This document shows, piece by piece, positions 36,109 to 49,374 of a stretch of 64,000 nt of DNA. Numbering within the stretch: position 1 is the first letter of the stretch; the number at the start of each line of letters is the position of its first letter. Source of the stretch: Spinacia oleracea (lineage: Eukaryota > Streptophyta > Magnoliopsida > Caryophyllales > Amaranthaceae). The position numbers were made by a program, and so were the translations under genes. The stretch is taken from assembly GCF_020520425.1 (NCBI RefSeq), contig NC_079489.1, positions 14,904,001-14,968,000 of the forward strand, in the 5' to 3' direction. The notes below the pieces were generated by a model. The model was not told the DNA's origin. It made no database searches and was given only the letters and a program-made list of their open reading frames with translations.

Positions 36109-39100
36109 TCACCACTGTTTCTTACCCTTTTTCTTTCTCCTGCTGCTGCTAGTGCTACCACCACCACCACCACCACCACTAGTATTTGCATTACCAGTTT
36201 TTGTGTCGTTTTTGGTGCTAGGTTCATTGGGATTAACCCCATTAAAGTTCTCAAACATTCCAGATTGCATAGCATTCTGTAACCACTCAAAGAACTCTTC
36301 CTCACTCATGTTTTCTTCCATATTTGATGCTGCTGCTGCTGCTGCTGCACCACCACTATGTGATGAAGATGATCCTTTCCCAAAATTGGTTTTTGTTATG
36401 CTAGTGTTGACATGAAAACTTGTTTTGTGTGAGTTAGCTGGGCATCTCATTCCCTACAATGCAAAATTTGCAGCAGTAAGAAGTCCAGCTCATGAAATAT
36501 GCAAACAAGTCACTCGTACATTGGAGACAAAATTGAAATTTCTTCTGAATTTCCGGAATCAAGATAATGATTCCAATATAGGCCATATTTCAATGATCCT
36601 AACGAGCTTCCATACAAGGGCTGACGTAAATACCTGACAAATATACCACTCTGTAGCATCATATACTTTTCCATCGGCGCAAACATATGCAACAGGGACA
36701 TCAACCTGCAGGCCATTTACACCAACCAGGAAATTCAGAAATGAAAACCTCAGGTCCAGATAAAAAGTCTCTGCGGCTTTTTCATTTTGAGAAGTGATCA
36801 AGTGAGAACCTAAGATATACTTCCTCTGTTTCAACTTAGTTGACATGTATTCCTTTTTCGGAAATTTCTTTTTTAGTTGACACGTTTCTACTTTGGATAT
36901 GTTTGTGTGTTAAATTGTCAATTTTACCCTCACTCATATGACTCATTTCTCTTACTCCTCTTCTCTCTCCTCTCATCCCCATCGGATCCGCTTGTCATTA
37001 ATTAATAGAAGAAAAATAGGGGAAATATGGTAATTGCAAGCTTGGCCCAAAAAACTTGAGGGATAAAAATATGAAATTATAGGAATAAATCTCGCACGAT
37101 TTCCGCTTTAAAATTCTGGTAAACCCTAACCACTGGCTCCACCATCTTCCACCTACTCCACCACCATTCCCATTACTATACCCCACCACCGTACGAAGTG
37201 ACCCAAGAACTAACTAGGAATATATCTCGCAAGATTTCCTCTTTAAAATTCTTAGTTTTATCTCATCAAGATTTACTACGTGCATCACTATTTCTCCAAC
37301 GCCTACTTATTATTGCTAATCTGTCCACTAATTATTCTTCGACTCACGTGTTCGGAAGAAGGTGGTGATTTGACGGTGCCGAAGAGGTTGTGGTGGAAAA
37401 GGGGGTTGGGGAAGTTGGGGTCTGGTGGTCATGAAGATGATGGTAGGGGAGCGCAGATTCATACTTTCCTACCAAATTCCCGCTCTGGATAGGGACGAAG
37501 GTGGCTTGGGTGGCTGATTTTTGACAGGTGGGGTTGTGGTGGTTGATTCTTGACAGAAAGAGAAGGGCCAAGGAGAAGGGTAAATAAGGGTTTTTTAGTC
37601 TTTTGCCTTTCTCTCTATCTTCTCCTTAATATGTGTGCGAAAATGAAACATGTCAACTAATTTGGAATGGAGGAAGTAGCACTTGGAAAGCAAAGAAAAT
37701 CTACCCTCAGCGTTTATTCTACACGATATTCCACCATAAACTTTCAGAGTTCCTCATCTTTTAGTTTTGGTTGTTTTTGAGAGGTAGAGGAGGCTGAGAA
37801 TAAGGTGAACTACAAATATAAATCAGCACCATATCATATTGTTCTAAAAAAAAATCTGTAATACCTTCCGTAGTATTCCGAAGAGCAAAGGCTGAGAAGA
37901 CTGTTCAACCCATCCGTCTCCATCTTTAGCTTGATGAAATTCCCCACAATCCTTCAACATTTTATATACACAATCAGTAAATACATTTATAAAATACAGA
38001 GGTATGATCTTCTCTAACTATAAACAAAAGATCTTCTTCTGTTTGTGGTAGGATAACTTTATTAAACAGCACAAACCTGGCACCATCTTGCTTTTAATTT
38101 AGATTTCTTTGTTTGGAACCATATATGAAATCCCCCACACTTCTTGCATGCAATTCTTCTAGCCTCTCCTACAAAATCTTCTCCATCACCCTCTGAGCGT
38201 GCAAAACCATTAGGGAAGAAGCCATGCCGTCCATTCTGCAAATCAAAATCATTTAAAAATTCAAGACCAAAAACCAAGTTATTATATACTCGATTTATGT
38301 TTGTTTGCAAACCAGATCATGTCAGGACTGAACACAAGTATCTCAATTTGATGGATGTAGTACGTTCATATGAAAGGACAATTAATTCATTTCTTTTTTG
38401 AGGGAAACAATTAATTCATTTTTTTTTTGAGGGGAAACAATTAATTCATTTCTTTTTTGAGGGAAACAATGAATTCATTTCTTCTTGAAACGTTAAATTT
38501 ATGACGATGAAATATAAATGAAAATTCCAAGTAAAAACACCCGGACGGCCAAAGCAGAAAAGTGCATAGAGTCTTATGCAACAAGAGATATGTTAAAATT
38601 CAAGGGAAATTCCAACAAACTAGCTATTAACTAGCTCTTCTTTTAAAGAGTTTAAGGGGGATGAAAGTTACTCTGACAAACAAGCCCAAGTTCACAGGGT
38701 GCCAAGATGAGGATGTTTCATTGACGTAAAAACTAACTGTAAGGGATAACACTAGAATAGAGTGATAGTGGACAAGAAGGATATGATCTCAATGGACAAG
38801 AAGGACATCATCTCAATGAACAGTAAAATACATAAGGCACGTCTCAGAGAATATGTCAACATCAGGATACCATATCTGTAAACTAGAGTGAGGAGATGAA
38901 AGAAGTTAACATTGTGAGATGACACAGAGATGAGAGGTAGAGCCGGAAAAAAACACGTCAAGGTCATCAGAAATTACTAGATTTATTTAGAGAACATCAA
39001 AGACATTAACCTGACAAGGTTTTGAGCACTCCAGGATTCGTATAGCCATTCAGGTAAGAACTTAGCTTATTTCTGAGCACCCAACGTGACAGGAACTCAA

Positions 39101-42100
39101 GGACAGGGGGGTGGCTCTGCTCTTCCCTACTCCTTTTGCCTGGTAATTGTCTGTTGTAGGTTCCTTTTATTATTTTCCGGTAATTTGCACTCCTCAATAT
39201 TCATACATTCAATTCACCGGTTAATATTCCCTTTTGGAAATGATCTAAGTAATCCTGCAAGGTCATTTTCGAAAATGAACAGAGAACTCTCTTCAGGGTT
39301 ACCATATGCTCACTATGTTTATTGATATTCAGGACTTCAGGGTTTTATTAAAAATGTCACATAAAAGAGGGTCATTCTGGAAACGGTCTTTAGTATAGGG
39401 ATTATCAGAGAAATTTTCCCCATTTTTTTTCTATTAGTGACAGCAGTTTTATTTTGTATTAGAGTTTTTCCCCTTTCCGTGAGAATACTGTACAATTTTA
39501 CTTGCAATAAGTTCAGAGCACTTATTCTAAAATTTTCAATATGTTTACTTTTACAGTTACACGCATTTCCATTTCTATTAATTTTCCAGCCACTGCAGTC
39601 TAAATTTTTTTTAAAGGTCTTTAGAAAAGAGTCACCTAGTAGTCTAGTACCCTACTGATTCCGATTATATGGAGGTGATATGGATAGGGCTTGCAAAAAT
39701 TTGGACCTCCCATGCCCAACTGCTGAGATCAAAATCATTTTTTTTGCTTTGTTCTAAGATAACAAATCATAGAGTAACAATAACTAAGCAAAATATGTAA
39801 AAAAGCATATCACAATTGAAAAAAAACTAAACCTTTTGAGAAGTACTCTGAAACCGGCAGAAATAATTCAGCAACTCTTCCTTCCTAAGTACATCGTCGT
39901 ATGCTTTTCGTTTCAAAGAATCTAGCAAAACCTATAAGAACTACAAACTTCAGTAAACCTTTACAACAATACATAAGAAGAGACACATAACTCGTCACAA
40001 TACAAAACCAAGGCCAAGAAAGAATACCTCATATGCATTTTGAAGTTTCTTAAATGCTTCCGCAGCCTTTTCATTTCCCATGTTTTTATCAGGATGAACA
40101 AGCATAGCCTGATGATAAAACAAAAGGTTGATCTATTAGCTGAGAAAACAAAAAATAGGTCAAAAAACAATAGCCAATCAAAGGCTTATACACAATCAAA
40201 ATAAAAGCCCTGGTTGTGTTATACTTCGTATCTACGAAATATCATTTTCCACCACTTAGTTTAAGGTAACACTTGGAAATCCTACCATAAGATAAATAAT
40301 TTTAGGAAAGAGGACAACTTTTTCCAGCCATCCACAAAAAATATTTCAAACAGAGGCATAAATAAACCCATCACCCAAATGCAAGCGTAGAACAAATCTT
40401 ACCTTTTTCCTATACTCTCTCTTCAGTACAGATACATCTACTTGCTGGTATCGAGACAGGCCCAATGCTGAGTAATGATCAGTACAATTCAACAAACGAA
40501 CAACTTCATCTTCAGATGTAATCTCAGAGTCAGCCCCACTGGTGGAAGCAACCCCAGCACTACGATCCATTGACTGGCCCGAACCAGTATCCGAGTACTG
40601 AAAATGTCCTTCGCCATTGAAAAAACTTCGATCACCTTGAACTCCATCTGTTCGCTCAAAAGGCTTGCTTCTCTGTTCATCTATGTTATTTTTCAGGAAG
40701 TATATCAGGGCATCACTTGAAATGAATGACAGGTTGAGACCCAAAAGCATCCCAAGCCATCCAACATATGCCCAAGCACAATATACTGAATACAGAGTAA
40801 GGACCAACAAGGAAATGCGCTCGCGACTCAATATAAATGCCAATCCTGCATAGTTCACATAAAACCAAATAATGTCAAATTCTGGAAAAAAAAATAGTTG
40901 AATATTCGAAGATATCAAGACAACTAAAACGCGTGAAAAGATTTAGAGGCATCACCGGCCAGAACGATGACAATAGAGGTGGTCCAAAAACTTCCGTAAA
41001 TCCACAGAAAAACTCCTCCAGTAATAGCAACTATCAGCAATGAAATGATGTAGCCCACCATAACTCCAATTAATGCAGCAAAAGCCTGCATAGAAATTTG
41101 ACAGTAAGGAAGCGCCACATCCTATAACATAAACATGCATACACTCTGTAGTTGCACTTCCTGTTTGGAAACAAACTGAAAATTGATCCTTCAAACAAAT
41201 ATGAATATTAATATTTCAGTCATTTTAAAATACTCCCACTTTTGACTTTTCTTTTATGTACCCACTTCTGCTTTATGCTACTTTAAGCAAACACATTTTA
41301 CCATCTTAATTCTTACCCCCTTTACCCCACAATATTTACACCTTCACACTCACTCTCCCTTTTATGATTCTATCCACCTCTTTCTTATTCCCAACCACCT
41401 TTCACTACATCTCTCTTACTATAGCCACCTTTTTCTTACATTCACTCTCCTGGAAACAATAGTGTATAGTAAAATGGGTACATAAAAAACAAACATAGGG
41501 AGTAAATAAATTGTTGTAAAAAGACAACAGGTGAATTTTTTGCCTGAAATCTTTTCTAATAATCAACATGCATTACTTTCCCTTGTTTGCTTCAAAATTG
41601 GGGGACAAGCCACCTCATATTTACATGTTACATCTAGCTTGGCCTCATGAAACACACACTTGAACAAACCACTTGGGCAAAAGAAAGTGCAAGCATTTAT
41701 GTAAAAATAAAAGAAACAAATAACTTCTCAATGGTAGAATGAAAAGGAACCAATTTCAGATAATGACATAAGTGAACACAGGGCTTACCAACACCAACAG
41801 AAATTTAAATATCCCGATCATTGCAATAACTGAAAGTATGCTGAACCACAAGATAGAGAAAAAGGAAGTTGCTCCCATCCGCAGAAAGGAGTCCATGCCA
41901 CGAACAGCAGAATCCAACCAAACCATTGACACAAGGAGCATAATGTTGCCCAGATGAAAAAGCCACTTCAGAACAATGGGGTATGCCTGAACAAGTTTCA
42001 CTTGTATATAATCACGAACTTTGTAAACATTTCTCACTACAGCAGTGAAAACTGGTTTTTGCCTTTCCAGCCATCCACGAGATGTCCTTAAGATAGATAG

Positions 42101-42556
42101 GGCATAATGTCTCAGGCTTTCGAGTACCACAACATGAGAAAACTCCAATTTATTATTCCTACCAGCAGTAGATGATCCATTTACTGTGTGATTAAAAGCA
42201 GTATCATGATTTCCTGAGCTATGGCTACTGACACGAGACATATCAAAGTCCCTATCAAAGTCCCTGGGAACATTTTCCATACACTCCCCTGAGACGCTAC
42301 TGTCAGGGAATGGAGGCTCAACTCTCACATCATTCACCTTTGGCTCATCCTTTTTGGGTGCATTTCTGGATTTCTTGTTCTTTTTCCTACCATCCCCTGT
42401 AACAGAGGTCTTGCTAGCCCCTTCTGTCAGAGGAGATTTAAGATGTTCTCCACCCAGAATTTCATCAGCAACACCTTTCACATCTGGCTCCTTCTTTTTA
42501 CTCTTTGAAGAAGTTTGATCATTTCCTCTTTTAGGCTGATTTCCTTTCCGGGCCAT
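36109..42556 (-). CDS. DnaJ (Hsp40) membrane co-chaperone with Jiv90 domain, 727 aa
   Basis: Nine coding exons: 41789-42556, 40956-41085, 40403-40845, 40028-40108, 39833-39931, 38077-38235, 37865-37951, 36634-36705 and 36109-36453. All join in frame at GT..AG borders. Residues 1-115 are basic and low-complexity. Several hydrophobic segments follow (about 205-330), so it is membrane-anchored. The J domain (DHYSALGLSRYQQVDVSVLK, YRKKAMLVHPDKNM) has an intact HPD and recruits Hsp70. The Jiv90-like part has paired cysteines (ACKKCGGFHIWF, ARWCQDCGEFHQAKDGDGW, YVCADGKVYDATEWYICQ, MRCPANSH). The tail is Ala-, Gly- and Lys-rich. This order matches DNAJC14, an ER-membrane co-chaperone, and its plant relatives such as At5g49580. 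The gene looks intact, with MITEs in two introns. Confidence 0.92.
36820..37676. mobile_element. large Stowaway/mariner-like non-autonomous element, 857 bp
   Basis: Starts CTTCCTCTGTTTCAACTTAG and ends with a matching inverse (CAACTAATTTGGAATGGAGGAAG region), flanked by TA at 36818-36819 and 37677-37678. About 24 of 29 terminal positions pair. It lies in the DnaJ/Jiv90 intron between the exons at 37865 and 36705. It has no transposase coding. Confidence 0.8.
38370..38485. repeat. tandem repeat, about 31-bp unit, four copies
   Basis: The unit AAACAATTAATTCATTTCTT plus TTTTGAGGG occurs about four times with small changes. It is intronic in the DnaJ/Jiv90 gene. Confidence 0.75.
41233..41502. 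mobile_element. Stowaway-type MITE, 270 bp
   Basis: Begins CTCCCACTTTTGAC and ends ACAAACATAGGGAG, with an inner inverted block ATGTACCCA/TGGGTACAT and TA on both sides (41231-41232, 41503-41504). It sits in the first coding intron of the DnaJ/Jiv90 gene. Confidence 0.8.
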
Positions 42557-45240
42557 GAATAACAATTTGAAGGATGTTTACACTTTACACCAATCTAATA
42601 ATTAGACACCATTTATGCAAAATCTTGTACAATATTCCAATCTGCAATTATAAGAATCTAACTTGAGAAGATTCCAGTAATAAATGTGTAGTTGCACACA
42701 CACACCAGGAAAAAAAAAGGGTATAAACAACTGTCACTCATGTCAAAAATGGGTAAATGTGCAAGTACCATACTCGGCTATTTTACAAATTTCCTTTCAA
42801 ATTTTGGATTGAAATGAAGTGCCAAGTGTTTATAGTTATATGCACATATCAAAGAGTGGAAAGTCTGACACAAGTACTTGAGGTGAATTAAAGAATTTAA
42901 GTAATGCAAATAAAAAAGATCAAATTCTGAATACTTCAAACAGTTCCAGTAATCATAAACAAAAACACAGAGGGCATAAGCTAAAATGTGTTCATCTTCC
43001 ATCACTCAAAAGATGAAGAAAGCCTAGGCAGAGAGCTTCTTCTGGAGGGCCTTTTTGATGACTTCCTCCCCCTCTCACCTATGAGTAGGCGAACCTTGTT
43101 AGATACATTCGGCTAATAATTATGTATGGTTGAGGACTCGACTTTCCACAGCAGAAATCTCAATCTTCCCAATAATAATAAAAAAAGAGATATGTATTGA
43201 TGAAATGCTGGTAGGGTAACGTGCTTATCTGTATATATGAGTTAAAATAACAAAATCTTATATCGTAAGGAAATAGTAAGCTACATTACAAAACTATATT
43301 ACAAAATCCACATTACTATCGCCTTTTTTTGAAGAGATAATTAGATCTATATTTATACGGTGATCCATTTATCTGTATGTAATAAATAGATTTATGATAT
43401 CATGTCCACTTAATATTTAATTGATAATTAAAAGTAACCTACTATTCTACTACGTACTTGTATATTTTAATAACGTGGAAATTAAAGTGAAGATATGGCA
43501 TACAAAGTATTTTATAGAATCAATGAATTCTATACTAACTGAATAGTAGAAAATCCCTCCAAAACTAGTACCTAATCATTAACTCTATTCCAATAGTTTT
43601 GACTTTACAAAAGCTATATATATATATATCAGTGTAGTGCTTGGTGTATTGACTTCCGTTTTTCACTAATATAGTTGAATCTTAATCTCTTATTCAATCA
43701 TTTATGATTTTTGCAGTTGAAGGTGAAAAAAGATTAACAAAATTCACCAAAGAGGAGATGCCGAAGAGCACTACAAGTATAATACAGGAGAGCAGCAAAA
43801 AAATAAAAGGAATCCACAACCAAAGCCCCGAAAAATTCAAATCCAGAACCTCATCAAACACCAAAGACATAAGAACCTAAAACTTCCAGTACAATTTCAG
43901 TTAAAATAAAATCAATACTTCATTAGTCACCTCATTGCTAACAGTATTCTCGTTCTACAATACTCTCAAGTGTCAACTAGTTCACAATGGTTTTCCCCCA
44001 AACAGAAACACAGAAAGCAGAAGGTCTGTACCTACCTATTCAATATTTCGAGGGGAAATATTCAGAATAACAACACATATTATCTCAGACTTCCCATTCC
44101 AGATTAAACACTACAATTTACTGTGTAGAAAATTGATCAGAGAGTACAGATCTTACACAAATGTGCTTTTCCCCCTCCTCCCTCAAAGCCATAACCAAGC
44201 TAGTTTATTGGCAGCATGAGCCTAGGTACTCAATTTTGTGATGAACTTCCTACTTACTCTCCAAACATCCTCAAAGATTTTATCCCTTTGTATGTTCAAT
44301 CTTTGCAAACTCCCTCATCAAGCACTTAGAAGCGAACAACTGAACAGATAATTAGGTAAAGCACAGTGCAATACCATTGACTATAAAAGGAGGGAAACTG
44401 TCTCTTCATTCACTCATTACCTTCCTCAACTGATGAACTGAGTCAACTCCATTCCATCATTTTGGTCTATTCATTTACTTTTCATCATAGGCATCAATTT
44501 ATCTTCATTCTTCCTACCATATCGCCCACATGTTAACTCCCTTGAGCTCATAAGATTAGATTTCCATCTATGTGTACTGTACCAAATTTTTCCAAAACCT
44601 AGGTCTGTACAAGACCCGCCTAACTTTTCATCTTCCCACATTTTAAATTTCCGGGGCTCCTTCTAATAACTATTTCTTTGCTTCTTTCCCCCCTTCCCCA
44701 ACATTTTGATCATATATTCGAAAGCCATCTACTCAATCAAAAACAAAAATGGCAAAAATAAATTAACAATTGCAACTTAGATCAACTTCAAGCCATAATT
44801 CTCAACCAGAAAACAAAAAATTGATGCAATGCCCAATTGATTACTAAAACAAAAATCCACAAAATCAAGAACAGTAAATTCCCAACATGCAAAATCGAAG
44901 CAATTCAACCTCGCCCCATCACGAAAACAGAAAACCCCAGCAAAATTCAATAAACCCCGAGAACAATTCATGCAAACAAATGGAAACAGTTCATTCAATT
45001 CATAGAGTTACCTGCTAAACAATTAGGGTTTACAGCGCAATCAGAAATCTAGTGAAGTACTATGAAGCATCAAAGATCGCGTCGAAGTAAGTAGGATTAG
45101 CAGCAATTGATTCCTCCTAACAAAGTTTTTCGGGTGAGAATTTGAGAGAGAAAAACAAAAATAATCAAGAAAAATAAGAGAGTAGTATCCACTGCGAAAA
45201 TGCGTAACTACGACTTCAGGAAGTTCGAGTCTTTCTCTCT
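42557..45240 (-). promoter_or_regulatory. split 5' leader of the DnaJ/Jiv90 gene
   Basis: A TTGCAG|ATTGG acceptor on the minus strand places the last leader exon at 42557-42641. A leader-like exon rich in CT runs ends at about 45012 with GTTTAGCAG|GTAACT. Together they imply a leader intron of about 2.4 kb, holding no coding that I can see. The transcription start should lie near 45200. Inferred from sequence only. Confidence 0.5.
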
Positions 45241-46389
45241 CTTAGTTTTTGTCGATGAGCATGGGGGGATGCTGGCAACTTGTGACCTTTCATTTCGTTT
45301 CGTATTCTCCTGTCTTTGCCCTGGAAAATGAGCTTTTTTTTGGACTCGTTATTTACTAGTGCGATCTTCGGAATTAGTTGTCGCATTGTGTTAGATAGAA
45401 ATAAATCTTTCGGTTAGAAATAAATCTTTCGGTTAAAAATCTTTTTTATAACTTACTAATGGTGTGATTATTATTGCTTAGATTCTACTCCGTATTATAC
45501 CTTGTACAGGTGGTGTTTCCGACATGAATCCAATATCAAGTTGTACGGAGTGTCTCGTTTTTTAAAGAACATTTTTATACTTTAATCGTATGCTTGTTGA
45601 TTCTTACCTGGATTGTGTTATACTGTGTGTAGCGGGTGGCTTGGTGTGATTTGTAATCAATGTGACAACAATATCAAGTTGGACGAAGTATTCATTTTTA
45701 CAAGAACATTATGTTAATCATATGATTGTTGATTCTTACCTGAATTATATTATATTATGTGTAGCTGGTATGATTTGTATCTAATGCGAATCAAACAACA
45801 AATTGTACCTTTGATTCATTTCATACATTTCAATTATTTATTCGACATGGACATTATGTATGTATTAGAGCTGTATCAAATGTCGTGTACCCATTTCATC
45901 ACAGGTTGACTAAACTAGGATAGGTATTGGTTTAGTAGGGTCTTTTCTTCTTACCTAGTGAAAATAAAATCATGCATACATCTCAAAGTATTACCGCGTT
46001 GAGGACAATTGGATACCCTATGTGTTATTATCTGATGCGTATTAAATTCCAATATGTATCAATTGTAACACTGGTTCGTTTCAAATTTCTTAAATTTAAT
46101 TATGTTATGGATACTTTGTGTAGATAACGTGTTCCATATCTGATGGTATCATATACCAATGTATACCAATTCATTAAAGACACCTGAAACTATTCGTTCT
46201 TCATTTGTACTTTTCGTGATCTGTATCTGTTGGGTATCAAATAACAATATGTATCCATTATACCACAATTTATTGCAACATCTTATATCAATAAATAAAA
46301 GACACACCAGAAAAGACACGTGTTATGACTTTTTTTCTTATTGTTATGTCATGTGCATTACACAAATCTAAGAATCTAACCTAGTACTT
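45241..46389. other. intergenic DNA with weak internal repeats
   Basis: Two or three diverged copies of a block beginning TTGATTCTTACCTGGATTGT (about 45598 and 45730) recur with AACAATATCAAGTTG words. No gene seen. Confidence 0.5.
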
Positions 46390-46390
46390 A

Positions 46391-47487
46391 GGCCTTGTTT
46401 AATTCACCTTATTTTTCCTGATCTGATCTAATCTGGTCTGATCTTATCTGAACTTATTTTTTATGATCTGATCTGATCTGATCTGAACTTATTTTTTCCG
46501 ATCTGATTTGATCTGATATGATTCTTCAGAATTAAGTTTAAACAAAAATCTACAATTATTAATATTAAACGACTTACGTGTAAAATAAATGTTACACAAA
46601 TTTATAATATTGTGTTATTATTTATTTGACTTTGCTCATGATTTAACTATGATCCTTATATTAGATAGACCTATATATGATCTAGATATATCGGTTATGA
46701 TCTAGACATATAAGTTATGATCTGGATATGATCTGTACAGATCGGTTCTGATCTAGACATAATTTGTACAGATCAGTTATGATATGGACATGATCAGTTC
46801 TGATCTGGACATGAAATGTACAGATCAGTTCTGATATGGACATGATCTGTACAATTCAGTTCTGATCTGGACATGATCTATACATATCAGTTTCAATCTG
46901 GACATAATCTGTACAGATCAGTTCTGATCTGGTCATGATCTGTACAGACCAGTTCTTATCTGGTCATATTCTGTACAAATCAATTCTGATATGGACATGA
47001 TCTTTGCAGATCAATTCTGATCTGAACATAATCTGTACAGAGTCGATATCTTGACTAGTTATAATTTGGAAATGATCTAAGCAAATCGGTTTTGATATGA
47101 ACATATTGGTTCTGTAAGGATCGGTTCTGATGTAGACAAGATCTTTGCAGATTTGAACATTATCTGGATATGATATGTACAGATCAGTTATGATCTGGAT
47201 ATTATCTGATCTTATCAGTTTTGGTCTGGATATATAATGGTTCTGATGTATAAAATCAGTTCTGATATGGACATGACCTGATCATATCGTTTATGATATG
47301 GACTTAATGGTTTTAATTTGGACATGATGAATTTGAATGTTTTGTTAATGTTTTTTTATGCCTTAAATAATAGATTTTAATTGCACCGACAACAACATTA
47401 TTTTTTTATTAAAGCAATAATAGTAATAAAATATTAAATATAATAACAATGTTATAAACATATACCAATTATTATTATAATAATAAC

Positions 47488-47527
<40 letters not shown>

Positions 47528-47672
47528 GTAATCTGATCTGATCTGATCTGAGCTTATTTTTTCTGATCTGAACTTATTTTTTCTGATCTGATCTGATCTG
47601 ATTGGTTTGGTTTAGTCTGATCTGATTAAGTATGAAATAAGTAATAAGGTCCTAAAGGTGAACTAAACAGGG
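46391..47672. mobile_element. MITE-like element rich in GATCTG repeats
   Basis: The ends GGCCTTGTTTAATTCACCTT and (inverse) GACCCTGTTTAGTTCACCTT match at about 16 of 20 positions. I cannot read a clean target duplication, so the superfamily is open. The body (about 46430-47330) is a degenerate minisatellite of TCTGATCTGGACATGATCTG plus TACAGATCAGT, about 34-36 bp per unit. Both ends carry pure TCTGATC runs. An AAT microsatellite lies at about 47483-47526. No coding. Confidence 0.6.
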
Positions 47673-49374
47673 TCTTCGTACAACGTATATGTCATGTGCA
47701 CAATGATGTCATTTGACTCCTTGTTGGACACACGAGCTTAAATACGAGCTCTACTTGAACGTAAATCATCATAGACTTAATTAAATCACATATCATTTCT
47801 TTTTATAATTTAAAACCTCTTAAAAAACATCATACTCTAAATACGCCACTATAAAAAGTTAAACAAAAGGTCAAAACTAAGTTAAACTTTTAAAAATATA
47901 TACTTATTATTATTAAAAACTAGATTTTAGCCCGTGCGATGCACGGATTCTATAAAATTGTTAAGTTAAAATAAAACTCCTATATACACCAACTGCTATA
48001 TTTTATAATTAGATTAGATTAGTGTTTGATTTGGATTGAATTTCATTAGATTTATTTTTTAATTATTAAAGTGTTTGATTTTGGAAAGAGTTGTATCGAC
48101 GTAGTATTAGTAATTAATTAATAAAAATATATATGTGGCCAATTTGGACATAATCTGTACAGATCAGTTCTGATCTGGTCATGATCTGTACAGATCAGTT
48201 CTTATCTGGTCATATTCTGTACAAATCAATTCTGATATGGACATGATCTTTGCAGATCAATTCTGATCTGAACATAATCTGTACAGAGTCGATATCTAGA
48301 CTAGTTATAATTTGGACATGATCTAAGCAAATCGGTTTTGATATGAACATATTGGTTCTATAAGGATCGGTTCTGATGTAGACAAGATCTTTGCAGATTT
48401 GAACATTATCTGGATATGATATGTACAGATCAGTTATGATCTGGATATTATCTGATCTTATCAGTTTTGGTCTGGATATATAATGGTTCTGATGTATAAA
48501 ATCAGGTCTGATATGGACATGACCTGATCATATCGTTTATGATCTGGACTTAATGGTTTTAATTTGGACATGATGAATTTGAATGTTTTGTTAATGTTTT
48601 TTTATGCCTTAAATAATAGATTTTAATTGCACCGACAACAACATTATTTTTTTATTAAAGCAATAATAGTAATAAAATATTAAATATAATAACAATGATA
48701 TAAACATATACCAATAATTATTATAATAATAATAATAATAAAAATAATAATAATAATAGTAATCTGATCTGATCTGATCTGATCTGAGCTTATTTTTTCT
48801 GATCTGAACTTATTTTTTTTGATCTGATCTGATCTGATTGATTTGATTTGGTCTGATCTGATTAAATATGAAATAAGTAATAAGGTCCTAAAGGTGAACT
48901 AAACAGGGTCTTCGTACAACGTATATGTCATGTGCACAATGATGTCATATGACTCCTTGTTGGACACACGAGCTTAAATACGAGCTCTACTTGAACGTAA
49001 ATCATCATAGACTTAATTAAATCACATATCATTTCTTTTTATAATTTAAAACCTCTTAAAAAACATCATACTCTAAATACACCACTATAAAAAGTTCAAC
49101 AAAAGGTCAAAACTAAGTTAAACTTTTAAAAATATATACTTCGTATTATTAAAAACTAGATTTTAGCCCGTGCGATGCACGGATTCTATAAAATTGTTAA
49201 GTTAAAATAAAACTCCTATACACACCAACTGCTATATTTTATAATTAGATTAGATTAGTGTTTGATTTGGATTGAATTTCATTAGATTTATTTTTTAATT
49301 ATTAAAGTGTTTGATTTTGGAAAGAGTTGTATCGACGTAGTATTAATAATTAATTAATAAAAATATTTATGTGG
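46900..49374. repeat. tandem segmental duplication, period about 1.24 kb
   Basis: The unit from about 46900 to 48138 is repeated at 48139-49374. It covers the right half of the GATCTG element and about 215 bp of the 3' end of the minus-strand Helitron. Matching landmarks are the GTATCGACGTAGTATTA word at 48093 and 49329 and CTAGATTTTAGCCCGTGCGA at 47920 and 49156. The units differ only by scattered changes and small indels. Confidence 0.85.

Noticed and set aside
36082-36415. Plus-strand frames opposite the last DnaJ exon
   Set aside because: Shadows of Ala-, Gly- and Ser-rich codon runs on the coding minus strand.
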